This document shows positions 8,807 to 17,701 of a stretch of DNA of 64,000 bases, piece after piece. Position numbers and translations under genes: made by a program. The stretch's first letter is position 1; each line of letters opens with the position of its first letter. Source of the stretch: Bradymonas sediminis (GTDB lineage Bacteria > Myxococcota_A > Bradymonadia > Bradymonadales > Bradymonadaceae). Below the pieces are notes generated by a model, which saw only the letters and a program-made list of their open reading frames with translations, was not told the origin of the DNA and made no database searches. The DNA is taken from NCBI RefSeq assembly GCF_003258315.1, contig NZ_CP030032.1, forward strand, positions 2,705,804 through 2,769,803, written 5' to 3'.

Positions 8807-10294
8807 ATGCTCTCGAACCGCTGGTTGCGCCTGGGCGCGGCGCTCGCGCTTATCTTCATCACGGGTTGCTCAGGGTGCGACAATGACGAGGACGGCTCGG
8901 AGCCGGACGTCGCGATTTGTGTGGCCGACGATGAATGCAGCGGTGACGATATCTGCCGCGGTGGCGAGTGTGTGTCGGTGTGCACCACCGACGCCGATTG
9001 CCAGGAAGGTGTCTGCGGCGCCGGGCGCTATTGCGTGCCGGATATCGGCGCTGAAGAGTGCAGCGTGAACGCCGACTGCCTGTCGCGCGTCTGTGATGAC
9101 GGCACCTGTGCCCCGCCTGTGCGCTGTGAGGCGGACGCGGATTGCTTCACCTCGCAATTCTGCTCGACCGATGGCGCCTGCGTGCCGCAGTGCACGGCTC
9201 AGCTCGACTGTGCGGTTGACGAAGTCTGCCACGATGGGCGCTGCGTGATCGGCGGCGAATGCACCGACAGCAGCGAATGTGGCCCCGGCGGCGTGTGCAC
9301 CGACGGCTCCTGCCAGGTGGCCTGCCAGAGCGATGCGGAATGCGGACGCGACGGCGCCTGCTTCGACGGACAATGCTCGGCGGGCTGCACCGACAACGCC
9401 CAATGTGGCGAAGGCGTCTGCTGGCGAGGCGTCTGCACCGAAGCGGACCCCGACAATCCCGGCCAACCGCTGCCGGGCGACGGCGAGGAGACACCCGACC
9501 CGAATGAGACCCCGGACGCTGGATTCAGCGACGTCGGCGGCGATGATGTCACCGAGCCGCCGGTCACCGACCCGGGCGAGGCCGCCGAGTGCAGCCCGAC
9601 CAACGCATGCGCCGCTGGCGAGCGCTGCGAAGACGGCCGCTGCGTTGACAACGGCATCTGCGGCGCCGACTCCGATTGCTCGCCGGGCTCCTATTGCGCT
9701 CGCGGCCAATGCCAACTCGGCTGCACCGCCGACGCGGACTGCGCCGACGGCGACACCTGCGGCGCCGATGGACGCTGCGTCGGCGCGACCGATCCGGGCC
9801 CCATTTCCTGCAGCGCGTCTTCGGATTGCGAGCCCTGCGAGACCTGCCTGGACGGCACCTGTCAGGTGGTCGAGACCATCTGCGTGACCAGCGCCCAATG
9901 CGGCCTAGAAAAAGGTTGCATGGAGGGCTTCTGCCACTACGACTGCAGCACCGACGCCGACTGCCCGTATAGCCAAACCTGCCAGGAAGGCACCTGCCAG
10001 ACCGACCCTGCGCCGAGCCCGGCCTGCGAGGCGAGCAGTGAGTGCCAGAGCGGCGAGACCTGCATCGACGGCTTCTGCTTCGAGGGATGCACCTCGGACG
10101 CGGCCTGCGGCGACAAGATGATGTGCGACCACGGTGTGTGTCGCCCGGATTATCGCCCCGGCTTCGAGTGTCGCTCCAACGCCAACTGCGGCGACGGCTC
10201 CACCTGCGTCAACGGCTATTGCACGGTGACCTGTGACCAGGACGACCAATGCCGCACCGGCACCTGCGGCACCGGCGGATTCTGCTCACGCTAA
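8807..10294 (+). CDS. cysteine-repeat lipoprotein
   Basis: The 495-residue product has a short basic N-region, a hydrophobic core and a lipobox FITGC. The mature protein is built of about fifteen repeats of 20-35 residues of the form C-x-DADC-x(n)-C-x-DG-x-C, rich in Asp, Gly and Ala. This is the Cys-rich, EGF/disintegrin-like style common in secreted proteins of Myxococcota and related bacteria. A Pro/Asp/Glu-rich linker (about 205-260) splits the repeats into two blocks. The cysteines probably form disulfides outside the cytoplasm; adhesion or extracellular binding is only a guess. An upstream in-frame ATG at 8723 would add 28 residues ahead of the signal; 8807 gives a canonical signal peptide. 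Confidence 0.75.
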   Translation: MLSNRWLRLGAALALIFITGCSGCDNDEDGSEPDVAICVADDECSGDDICRGGECVSVCTTDADCQEGVCGAGRYCVPDIGAEECSVNADCLSRVCDDGTCAPPVRCEADADCFTSQFCSTDGACVPQCTAQLDCAVDEVCHDGRCVIGGECTDSSECGPGGVCTDGSCQVACQSDAECGRDGACFDGQCSAGCTDNAQCGEGVCWRGVCTEADPDNPGQPLPGDGEETPDPNETPDAGFSDVGGDDVTEPPVTDPGEAAECSPTNACAAGERCEDGRCVDNGICGADSDCSPGSYCARGQCQLGCTADADCADGDTCGADGRCVGATDPGPISCSASSDCEPCETCLDGTCQVVETICVTSAQCGLEKGCMEGFCHYDCSTDADCPYSQTCQEGTCQTDPAPSPACEASSECQSGETCIDGFCFEGCTSDAACGDKMMCDHGVCRPDYRPGFECRSNANCGDGSTCVNGYCTVTCDQDDQCRTGTCGTGGFCSR

Positions 10295-10654
10295 GACTTT
10301 AACGATTCGGCCGCCGCCCTGCCGCGGCGGCCACCCAATGGGGGATTGCCGGAGACGGCGCGCGATTGCAGTCAAATCGCGCGTCGTCTTCTTTTTTTGG
10401 CGCGCCAAATCCAAGCCGCGCCTCGCCCGCAAAACGCCGGCGACAACCCGAAGTCGCCCCCGCCAACGCGCATCGAAAGAAAGGCAAAGAAGGGCCAGAG
10501 TATTCGTTGAATCAAATGAGTTTCAATGCTAACTAACGGGTAGTCTTGGAATCGTCGTTAGCAATTTTTGGCGAGCCCAGGTCTCAACTTAGCGAATCTT
10601 ATTTGGACGTTTTTTTAGCCGTTATTTAAGCACCGAAGTCAGGATACAAACGCG
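10295..10654. other. intergenic region with two hairpins
   Basis: The first 100 bases hold the terminator hairpins of the upstream gene. The rest, becoming AT-rich near 10515-10630, should hold the promoter of the bactofilin cluster. No coding region was found. Confidence 0.5.
10359..10397 (+). terminator. rho-independent terminator
   Basis: Stem arms at 10359-10367 and 10375-10383 (core gcgcgatt with aatcgcgc), a 7-base loop, and a T-rich run from 10387. A GC-rich hairpin (10309-10317 with 10324-10332) precedes it. Both lie downstream of the cysteine-repeat gene. Confidence 0.6.
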
Positions 10655-10996
10655 ATGGCATCCACAGAAAATTGTACCATTGGCCCCGAAATTAAGATCA
10701 CTGGCCGAGTCAGCGGTGACGAAGACGTAAATGTGCAGGGCACGATCGAGGGCACGATTTCGCTCGCGAGCCACCTGAATATCGAGGAAGGGGGCCGCGT
10801 GGTCGCCGACGTCGAAGCGGATTCGATCGCGGTGCAGGGCTATCTTGAAGGCGAGATCGTCGCCCGCGAGATCGTCCAACTGCTCCCCGGCTGCACGGTC
10901 ACCGGAAATATCCGCGCACCGCGCATCAATATCGAAGACGGCGCGCGATTCCGCGGCAATATCGATATGGACGTGGCGATGCCCGACGCGGGCTGA
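10655..10996 (+). CDS. bactofilin
   Basis: The 113-residue product is a compact bactofilin (DUF583). After a short tail, residues 13-105 form regularly spaced strands of a right-handed beta-helix, with repeats such as GTIEGTI, GRVVADVEA, GYLEGEIVA and GCTVTGNIRAP, ending in the typical FRGNIDMD. Bactofilins polymerise without nucleotide into filaments that organise cell-shape and chromosome-segregation proteins. It is the first of three bactofilin genes in a row; the second starts 93 bases downstream, so they are probably cotranscribed. The ribosome site is weak. Confidence 0.92.
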   Translation: MASTENCTIGPEIKITGRVSGDEDVNVQGTIEGTISLASHLNIEEGGRVVADVEADSIAVQGYLEGEIVAREIVQLLPGCTVTGNIRAPRINIEDGARFRGNIDMDVAMPDAG

Positions 10997-11089
10997 GTTG
11001 GCGCACCGGCACCCATAAAAGGAAAGCTGATAAATCGACAGCATTCATCGGCACCTTTGACCCATTTTATTTAGATACGGAGAAAATTC

Positions 11090-11407
11090 ATGGCTGACAC
11101 GATTATTGGAAAAGGCATCGTCATCGACGGCGAAATCTCGGGCGACGCCCCCGTGCTCATCGAAGGCACGGTCAAGGGCCGCATCCAGCTCGACTCCACC
11201 GTCCAGGTCGCCGAAGGCGGCGTGGTCGAGGCCGACGTTGAGAGCAACGAAGTTGAAGTCAGCGGCAGCGTGACGGGAAATATCGTCGCCTCCGAGCGCG
11301 TCGAGATTCGCCCGGTGGGCAAGATGGTCGGTGATATTCGCTCCCCGCGAATTCTGATCGCCGACGGCGCCAGCTTCAAAGGTCATATCGATATGGACGT
11401 GGAATAA
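11090..11407 (+). CDS. bactofilin
   Basis: The 105-residue bactofilin consists almost only of the beta-helix core: GKGIVIDGEI, GTVKGRIQL, GVVEADVES, GSVTGNIVA and a final FKGHIDMD. It closely resembles the bactofilin before it. A strong ribosome site (ggag, 9 bases ahead) precedes the ATG, and the next bactofilin starts only 3 bases after its stop, implying coupled translation. Minimal bactofilins usually copolymerise with partners that carry extra tails, as the third gene does. Confidence 0.92.
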   Translation: MADTIIGKGIVIDGEISGDAPVLIEGTVKGRIQLDSTVQVAEGGVVEADVESNEVEVSGSVTGNIVASERVEIRPVGKMVGDIRSPRILIADGASFKGHIDMDVE

Positions 11408-11410
11408 ACC

Positions 11411-12169
11411 ATGGCAGATCCGACAATTATCGACGCCGGCACCCGCGTTGAAGGACGCATCACGGGCGACGCAGACGTGACCGTTCAAGGTCGGGTCGAC
11501 GGTGAGATCGAACTCTCTCAAACTCTAACTCTTGACCCCAACGGGCGCGTTTACGGCACGATTCGTGCGCGCGAAGCTCATATCGAGGGCGCCGTTGAGG
11601 GCGATATCACCGCGCAGGAGCGCATCTTTTTGGGCGCCTCCGCGCGCGTGGTGGGCTCCCTGGAGGCGCCGGCCATTGTGGTGGCCGACGGCGCGCAATT
11701 CGCCGGTGAGGTGCGCATGGACCTGGGCGCCGAGGTGCCGAGTCCTTCGACGACACGCACCAGCAGCTCGCGCTCAAGCAGCGCGGCGCGGCGCCCCACG
11801 CGCGCTCCGGTCGCGCCCAAGCCGGTGGTCGAACCCAAGGCTGCACCGGCAAAACCTGCGGTCGCGGCGACCAGCCCGTCTACCCCGTCGCCCAGCGCCA
11901 GCGCTTCGAGCGCGCAGACGCAAACGGCCACGACCACGACCACCACAACCGTGACGGTCGTTGAGGAAGATGTCGAAGAGCAGGTCGACGAGCAAGTTGA
12001 TGTCGCGGCATCGGAATCGGCAGAAGAGACCCCGAAGGCCAGCGCCTCCTCGGGCTTCCAGGAGCTCACGGTCAAGGAGTTGCGTGAGGAGCTTCGCGAA
12101 CTTGATTTGCAGGTCAGCGGGACCAAAGATGAGCTCATCGAGCGTCTTGAGCAGGCCTACGAGGCCTAA
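11411..12169 (+). CDS. bactofilin with C-terminal SAP domain
   Basis: The 252-residue product has a bactofilin core (about 5-106, with GRITGDADV, GAVEGDITA and FAGEVRMDL), then a low-complexity linker rich in Ala, Pro, Ser and Thr (107-185, with a run of Thr), an acidic stretch (184-207), and a C-terminal SAP-like helix-turn-helix at 217-251 reading LTVKELREELRE, then LQVSGTKDELIERL. SAP domains bind DNA or RNA. The combination suggests a filament tethered to the nucleoid, in line with the chromosome-linked bactofilins of Myxococcus, but that link is inference. It follows the second bactofilin by 3 bases. Confidence 0.88.
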   Translation: MADPTIIDAGTRVEGRITGDADVTVQGRVDGEIELSQTLTLDPNGRVYGTIRAREAHIEGAVEGDITAQERIFLGASARVVGSLEAPAIVVADGAQFAGEVRMDLGAEVPSPSTTRTSSSRSSSAARRPTRAPVAPKPVVEPKAAPAKPAVAATSPSTPSPSASASSAQTQTATTTTTTTVTVVEEDVEEQVDEQVDVAASESAEETPKASASSGFQELTVKELREELRELDLQVSGTKDELIERLEQAYEA

Positions 12170-12192
12170 GCCTGGCCGGCCTTCCCCCCATT

Positions 12193-13083
12193 TTGAGTGG
12201 GCTGACTGAAGTGAATAGAACAAGCTTACTCAGCGCCGAAGACGGCACCCAGATCTGGTATGGCACCCTCGGCAGCGGCCCGGCCATCGTATTATGCGAT
12301 GGCCTGGCCTGCGACGGGTTTATCTGGCCGTATCTAATCGACGAATTGGTGTCGGACTATACCATCGTGCGCTGGCATTATCGCGGCCACGGCCGCAGCG
12401 AAAACAAGCCCGAAAACCTCGACTCGATGACCATCCCGCAGCTCGCCCGCGACCTGAAAGCGGTGCTCGATGCGCTGGAAATCGAGGAGGCGGTCTTCGC
12501 CGGGCATTCGCTCGGCGTGCAGGTTATTCTGGAATATTACGGGCTCGACCCGGAGCGCGTGCGCGGTCTTATCCCGATCTGCGGCAGCTATAAGCGTCCG
12601 CTGGATACGCTCTTTAACACCCATTATTTCCGCGAAATGCTGCCCTACGTTCGCAACCTGGTCAGCATCTCGCCGGAGCGAGCGCAGATCTTCTGGAAGA
12701 CCGTCATCCCGAGCAAGCTCTCGTATCTGATGACCACCGCCGCGGCGGTGAATACGCGGCTGGCGCGCGGGCGTGATTTCCTGCCCTACCTCGACCACGT
12801 CGCCAATATGCACCTGCCGACCTTTCTGGCGCTTTTAACCTCTGCATCCGAGCATGATGCCGAGGATATCTTGCCCACGGTCACGGTGCCGGCGCTGGTA
12901 ATCGCGAGCGAAAAAGACGAAATGACCCCGCTGTTTCGCTCCGAAGAAATGGCCGAATTGATCCCCGATAGTCGCCTCCTGGTCCTCCCTAAGGGCACCC
13001 ATGTCGGGCCCATCGAGCACCCCGACCTCATCAACGAAGCGGTCCGAAAATTCTTAAATGAGTTGCCGCCGCCCAAGGGATAA
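12193..13083 (+). CDS. alpha/beta hydrolase
   Basis: The 296-residue protein is a soluble alpha/beta hydrolase. It has the early DGLACDGFIW oxyanion-region motif, the strand-turn YRGHGRSE, a nucleophile elbow GHSLG with Ser106, and a plausible triad completed by D242 (SEKDEM) and H270 (GTHVGP). The substrate cannot be read from the sequence; esterase, lactonase or haloperoxidase-like members share this layout. It begins with TTG at 12193 or GTG at 12211, 23 or 41 bases after the SAP-bactofilin, so it may belong to the same operon. It is followed by a strong terminator. Confidence 0.82.
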   Translation: MSGLTEVNRTSLLSAEDGTQIWYGTLGSGPAIVLCDGLACDGFIWPYLIDELVSDYTIVRWHYRGHGRSENKPENLDSMTIPQLARDLKAVLDALEIEEAVFAGHSLGVQVILEYYGLDPERVRGLIPICGSYKRPLDTLFNTHYFREMLPYVRNLVSISPERAQIFWKTVIPSKLSYLMTTAAAVNTRLARGRDFLPYLDHVANMHLPTFLALLTSASEHDAEDILPTVTVPALVIASEKDEMTPLFRSEEMAELIPDSRLLVLPKGTHVGPIEHPDLINEAVRKFLNELPPPKG

Positions 13084-13145
13084 CGCCGCTTAACCCGGCG
13101 GCTCTCGCCGCGCGACGCGGCGTCGAGCAGCGCATCAGACGAAGC

Positions 13146-13195
13146 AAAAAAGCGCCTCATTCAACTCGATAACTCGAAGTGAATGAGGCGCTTTT
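13146..13195. terminator. bidirectional rho-independent terminator
   Basis: A perfect 13-bp stem (13151-13163 with 13180-13192) is flanked by A's at 13146-13150 and T's at 13192-13195. It separates the converging hydrolase and FHA genes and can work on both strands. Confidence 0.8.
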
Positions 13196-13240
13196 CGATG
13201 CTCGGCGGGCGCCCCGCTAAGGGCGCCCCATCGCTTATTC

Positions 13241-14164
13241 TCAGACCACGACCAGCCGGAAGAGCTGCTGTCCCATCAGCAGCAAGTCACCATCGGCCAC
13301 GCGAGTTTCGGTGCGAATGCGGCGGAAGGTTCCGTTGCTGCTGCCCAGGTCTTCGAGGACGGGCTTGCCGTTCTCGAGTCGGATCGCGGCGTGCCGCCCG
13401 GAGACAAAGCCATCATCGGCGAAGAGAATATCGCCGACTTCGCGGCCAATCACGACCCCATCATCGCCGATGGGATAGGCGCGGCTGACGAGATCCGGGC
13501 CGGCGACCAGGCACAAACGCGCCCAATATTGTCCGGCGGGGCTTCCGGCGAGTTTCACCTTCGGCTCGGTATGCTCGATGACCGGCTCCACTTCGGACAT
13601 CAACTCAAAGCGCAACAGCTCCTGCCCCATGCGAATGAGGTCGCCATGTGCCAACTCCGCCTTGCCCGCGATGCGCACGAAGACCCCGTTCAGGCTGCCT
13701 TCATCGCGCACGTTAAAGCCGCCGCTGGTGGGCGAAAACGAGGCGTGATGAGGCGACAAAAACGGGTCATTGGCGAGGGCGCGGCGGTCGCTGCTGCGGC
13801 CAACCGTATGCGTGCCGCCGTGCAGCGCAATCTCGGCACCTTCGGTGCCGTCGGGGCGAATCACGATCAGACGACCGGCCAACTCACCGCCGGGGCTCGG
13901 CGCGGCGGCCTCAACCGGGACGGGCTTCTCAGCCACCGGCTCGGCCTGCGCTGCTGGCGGTTGCTTCGCGATCGCGCCACCGCAGGCCCCACAGAATTTG
14001 AAATTATTCGGGACAAGGGTTCCACAATGGGAGCAATTTACCATCTGTGGCGCTTGCGCCGCTTGCGGCTCCTTCACTTCCGGCTTGGAGAGCGCCGAGC
14101 CGCAGCCCAGGCAAAACTTATACTCGTCTTCGTTTTCTCGGCCACACTTATTGCAATTGATCAC
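13241..14164 (-). CDS. zinc-ribbon, tandem FHA-domain protein
   Basis: From the GTG at 14164 the product has 307 residues. Two zinc ribbons open it (CNKC at 4-7 with CLGC at 18-21; CSHC at 44-47 with CGAC at 58-61), then a Pro/Ala-rich linker, then two FHA domains: one at about 98-188 (VGRS, LSPHH, SLNG) and one at about 215-306 (IGR, SGRH, SSNGTF). FHA domains bind phosphothreonine peptides, so it is probably an adaptor in Ser/Thr-kinase signalling. The first FHA has Leu-Asn-Gly where Ser-Asn-Gly is usual, but keeps the other key residues. The open frame runs to 14344; the shorter start puts the zinc ribbon at the N-terminus as in relatives. Confidence 0.85.
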   Translation of the reverse strand: MINCNKCGRENEDEYKFCLGCGSALSKPEVKEPQAAQAPQMVNCSHCGTLVPNNFKFCGACGGAIAKQPPAAQAEPVAEKPVPVEAAAPSPGGELAGRLIVIRPDGTEGAEIALHGGTHTVGRSSDRRALANDPFLSPHHASFSPTSGGFNVRDEGSLNGVFVRIAGKAELAHGDLIRMGQELLRFELMSEVEPVIEHTEPKVKLAGSPAGQYWARLCLVAGPDLVSRAYPIGDDGVVIGREVGDILFADDGFVSGRHAAIRLENGKPVLEDLGSSNGTFRRIRTETRVADGDLLLMGQQLFRLVVV

Positions 14165-14484
14165 GGCAACACTCGTCGGGAACAGAATTGAGGATCTTAG
14201 GTCAAGCGGCGCAGTTATCGCTTTGCGAAACGTCGAAGGGAACTGCTTGAGTAAATAGCTAACAAGGACTCGCGATTTTCGCAACGATGACCGGCGCAAT
14301 TCTTGAGACTCGGGCGTCGAATCATTGCGAAGAATCCGCGCCAAATTCTTCGCCCGATCCGCGCGAAGCCCCGCTGGGGCCTGGCAGGTATAGAAAGAAA
14401 TTCGCCGGTACTTATGTTAGGAGAAGTTGCGCATATATTGATGTCGTTATTTTTTGTTAAATTTCCCCGTCGCGATATCCACCT
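14165..14484. other. divergent intergenic region
   Basis: It separates the FHA gene from the lipoprotein gene and should carry both promoters. It is AT-rich near 14425-14465, but no pair of -35/-10 boxes with good spacing was convincing. No coding region was seen. Confidence 0.45.
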
Positions 14485-15261
14485 ATGAATCTCTGGCCAT
14501 TGCGCTCTATTTTTCCGATGCTCGCCGTTCTGGTGGGTTTAACGCTGCAGGGTTGCGCGAGCGCTCCGCAGACCGGGGTGCGCCCCGAGTTTCAGTCCCA
14601 CACCCTCCAGCGCATCGCCGTGGTTCCTTTTTATGCCCAGGCGAATTTCAGCCTTCGCCCCGACGAGCTCGCGGAGTTACTCGAGCGCAGCGAATTCGCC
14701 GCGGTGGCGTCGCTGCGCGAATTTGGTTTCGAGGTCGTCCCCCCGGGGGAGTTTCGCGCGCACCTCGACGAATCTGGCGCGGCCCGGCGCTTCGATGAGG
14801 GCATCGTCCTGCGCTCAGAATTAAGCGCCTATTTCGAACCCGCGAAATCCTCCAACGGCCCATCATTAGAGGTCGTCACGCTCGCCAAACTCCAGCAGGA
14901 GGGTGTCATCCAGGCCGACGCCCTGCTCTTTGGCGAAGTCGTCTATCATACCGAAACGCGCTGCCATAAAGGCAGCGAGAATAGCAAAGCCCGAGAGGCG
15001 CTCAAGGCGCCCACCGCCGCGCCGAGCACGCCGTGTGTCGTCAGCCATTTTCAGGCGAAGTTGGTCTACGTCGCCACCGGCGAGACGATGTGGTTTAACC
15101 GCGTGCTCCTGGAGACCTACCCCAGGGACTTAACGCCCGCGGTCGGCTCCGAGAATATGGCCCTCACCGTCGGTCGCACCTTCGCCGGCCCCGACGGCCT
15201 CGATGATTTCGAACTCCCGCAACGCGCCACGCCTGCCGAGGCGCGCGTCGCCTCCGAATAG
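14485..15261 (+). CDS. lipoprotein, GNA1162/CsgG-like fold suspected
   Basis: The 258-residue product has a signal peptide with lipobox LQGC and is thus a lipoprotein. The mature protein starts with an IAVVPF strand and continues with ELAELLERS, REFGFEVVPP and ADALLFGEVVYHTETR, the pattern of small outer-membrane lipoproteins of the CsgG/GNA1162/LpoB kind (a strand, a helix, then a strand-rich half). This is a fold-level guess from strand order only. Two cysteines (about 160 and 180) may pair. It converges on the SctV gene, whose stop is 6 bases away. Confidence 0.6.
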   Translation: MNLWPLRSIFPMLAVLVGLTLQGCASAPQTGVRPEFQSHTLQRIAVVPFYAQANFSLRPDELAELLERSEFAAVASLREFGFEVVPPGEFRAHLDESGAARRFDEGIVLRSELSAYFEPAKSSNGPSLEVVTLAKLQQEGVIQADALLFGEVVYHTETRCHKGSENSKAREALKAPTAAPSTPCVVSHFQAKLVYVATGETMWFNRVLLETYPRDLTPAVGSENMALTVGRTFAGPDGLDDFELPQRATPAEARVASE

Positions 15262-15267
15262 GCCTGC

Positions 15268-17376
15268 CTACGCGTAACTCGCCTCGATTCGCCCAATCGG
15301 TTGAATCCTGAGCGCCGGGTCCAACTCCTGATAGGAGAGCACCGTCGCCTGCGGCATCTCCAACGACACCAGCTTTCGCAGATACCGACGCACCGCCTGG
15401 TCCGTGAGGACGATAGGCGCGCGCCCCGCGGCGACATCACCCTCGAGCTGCGCCCGGACCCCGGCGAGGATCGCCTGGGTGTCGGTGGGCGCGAGCGCAA
15501 GAAAGCTCCCCTGGGGCGTCTTTCGCACCGCCTTGCTGATCATCTCCTCGACGTCGCGGTCGACGACATAGACCACAACCGTGCCGTCATGGCCGGCGTA
15601 TTTATGGGTGATATAGCGGCTTAGACCGGCGCGTACTTCCTCGGTCAACTCAACCGGGTCTTTGATATTCTGGGCGCGCTCCGAGAGGACCTCGAGAATA
15701 CGCGGCAGGTTTCGCAGCGAGATTCCCTCTTCGGCCAGACGCCGCAGGATATTGGTCAACTCGGGCAAGGCGATGAGCTTCGGGATCACCTCCTGCACGC
15801 TCGCTGGATACGGCCCCTCGAGCTGATCGAGCATCTGTTGAACCTGCTGTAAACCGACGAACTCACTGGCGTTTTCTTTGAGCGTCGCGGTGAGGCGAAG
15901 CAGCATATACGCGGCGGCATCCCAGGTGGAGTAGCCGGCTGATTCGACGGTCTGACGGTCGTCTTTGTCGATCCAGGCCGCCGGCTGGCCGGTCACCGGA
16001 TGACGCGTGGGTTGGGCGGTGATCTCAAAGACCTCCAGGCTCGCTGGGTCCTCGTTGACCAAGACGCTGCCCCGAGGCACCTCGCCCATATCCACGGGCA
16101 CCTCATCGAGGGAAATCATAAATTGGCGAGCGCCGCAGTGGCGCGCCCCGGTGCGCACACGGACCCCGGGCACCTTCACACCGATCTCATGAAACACGCC
16201 TTCGCGCATCGAGGGAACCATGCCGCGCAGCCACTCCTCGCGCTCGCCTGCGATCTCGGAGGCCAACGCTGAGCCGATATCGAGCGCCAGCGGCGTCAGC
16301 GCCGGGATCATCGCGCGCGCCTGGCGCGCCCCGGACTTCGCCTCCTCCTCAACCTCTTCGACCTGCTGGGCCTGCTCCTGGGTCAGCTCCCCTTCGCCCA
16401 GGGGCCCCGCGCGCATCAAGCCCCAGGCGGCCAGGCCCACCACCGTTCCCATCAACAGAAACGGCACGGTTGGAAGCCCTGGGATAATGCCCAGCAATCC
16501 AAGGACCACCGCGGCGATCGCCAGGGCTTTGGGCTGAGCCACGATCTGGCGGAAGATATCCCCGCCGAGATGCCCATCGTCATCCCCCCCGCCGACCCGG
16601 GTCACGATGATGCCCGCCGAGGTCGAGATAAGTAGCGCAGGAATCTGGCTGACCAGGCCGTCGCCGATCGTCAACAATGTATAGGTCCCGGCGGCTTCGG
16701 CGGCGGGCATATCCAGCATCACGATGCCGACGATCATGCCCGCGATTATATTGATCGAGGTCATGATAATCCCGGCGATGGCGTCGCCCTTGACGAATTT
16801 CATCGCCCCGTCCATCGCCCCGTATAATTTGCTCTCCTTCTGGACCAACGCGCGGCGACGACGCGCCTCGTCCAGGTCGAAGGCGCCGGCGCGAAGGTCC
16901 GCGTCGATCGACATCTGCTTGCCGGGCATCGCGTCGAGGGTGAACCTCGCCGCGACCTCCGAGACGCGCTCCGAGCCCTTGGCGATGACCAAAAATTGGA
17001 TCAGCGTCAGGATCAAAAAGATCACCGCGCCGACCACGTAATTGCCCTGCACCACAAAATTACCGAATGAGCTGATCACCTCACCGGCGTCGGCGTAGAG
17101 CAAGATGAGCCGCGTCGAGGAGACGTTGAGCGCCAGGCGAAAGAGCGTCGTCACCAGCAATAGCGACGGGAACGTGCTGATCTCGATCGCCCCGGGCACA
17201 TAGAGGCTCACCATCAGCAGGGTGACCGCGATGGTGATATTGAGCGTCAGGAGCATATCGAGCAGAAAGCTCGGCAGCGGGACGATCATCATACCGATGA
17301 TCGCGATCACCATAAACGCCAGGGCGAGGTCGCTATTTTTAGTGAGAAACTCCTGAATGGTCCCCTGCTTGATCAT
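15268..17376 (-). CDS. sctV: type III secretion/flagellar export gate protein, SctV/FlhA family
   Basis: From the ATG at 17376 the product has 702 residues, the usual length of the family. The N-terminal half holds about eight membrane segments and the FHIPEP-type signature at 144-164 (RFTLDAMPGK, then IDADLRAGAF). A Gln/Glu-rich linker leads to a cytoplasmic C-terminal half (about 365-700) with the four-subdomain look of the nonameric export ring. These proteins conduct protons and receive chaperone-substrate complexes at the export gate. A ribosome site (caggaat, and ggtggag further up) precedes this start. No other secretion or flagellar gene lies nearby, so SctV versus FlhA cannot be settled from context. 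Confidence 0.88.
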   Translation of the reverse strand: MIKQGTIQEFLTKNSDLALAFMVIAIIGMMIVPLPSFLLDMLLTLNITIAVTLLMVSLYVPGAIEISTFPSLLLVTTLFRLALNVSSTRLILLYADAGEVISSFGNFVVQGNYVVGAVIFLILTLIQFLVIAKGSERVSEVAARFTLDAMPGKQMSIDADLRAGAFDLDEARRRRALVQKESKLYGAMDGAMKFVKGDAIAGIIMTSINIIAGMIVGIVMLDMPAAEAAGTYTLLTIGDGLVSQIPALLISTSAGIIVTRVGGGDDDGHLGGDIFRQIVAQPKALAIAAVVLGLLGIIPGLPTVPFLLMGTVVGLAAWGLMRAGPLGEGELTQEQAQQVEEVEEEAKSGARQARAMIPALTPLALDIGSALASEIAGEREEWLRGMVPSMREGVFHEIGVKVPGVRVRTGARHCGARQFMISLDEVPVDMGEVPRGSVLVNEDPASLEVFEITAQPTRHPVTGQPAAWIDKDDRQTVESAGYSTWDAAAYMLLRLTATLKENASEFVGLQQVQQMLDQLEGPYPASVQEVIPKLIALPELTNILRRLAEEGISLRNLPRILEVLSERAQNIKDPVELTEEVRAGLSRYITHKYAGHDGTVVVYVVDRDVEEMISKAVRKTPQGSFLALAPTDTQAILAGVRAQLEGDVAAGRAPIVLTDQAVRRYLRKLVSLEMPQATVLSYQELDPALRIQPIGRIEASYA

Positions 17377-17701
17377 ATTCCTGCGCTCCACCTGGGTCGG
17401 CCATCGGGGGTGCTCGACGCGCACCCTCCCCAATGGTTTTCGACAAAGCGCCGTGATTTGTTGCGTGTTTTTCCAAAAAAACTCCCAGATCGGCGCGTGA
17501 GTGGCGTCCCGGAGGGCAAATACGAGCGCATCTCTGGTCTCCCACACTCCGACGGGCCCCCGTTGCGCCCCGGTCGCGCGAAGTTCTTTGCCGCCCATCC
17601 CCCATTGACGACGGATGGCGACAAATACCCCCCGATTGGTTAAGCTCCTTGGGAGAACTTCTGATGAAAAACGATTCCTCCACTCAACCCCAGGAATAAC
17701 G
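17377..17701. other. divergent intergenic region
   Basis: Lies between the export gate gene and the thiolase gene, which diverge. Open frames cross it from both sides, but have no credible start signal compared with the internal starts. No repeat or RNA element was recognised. Confidence 0.45.

Noticed and set aside
8870-9898. Ala/Gly-rich minus-strand frame opposite the cysteine-repeat gene
   Set aside because: It is the complement of the Cys/Asp/Gly repeat codons.
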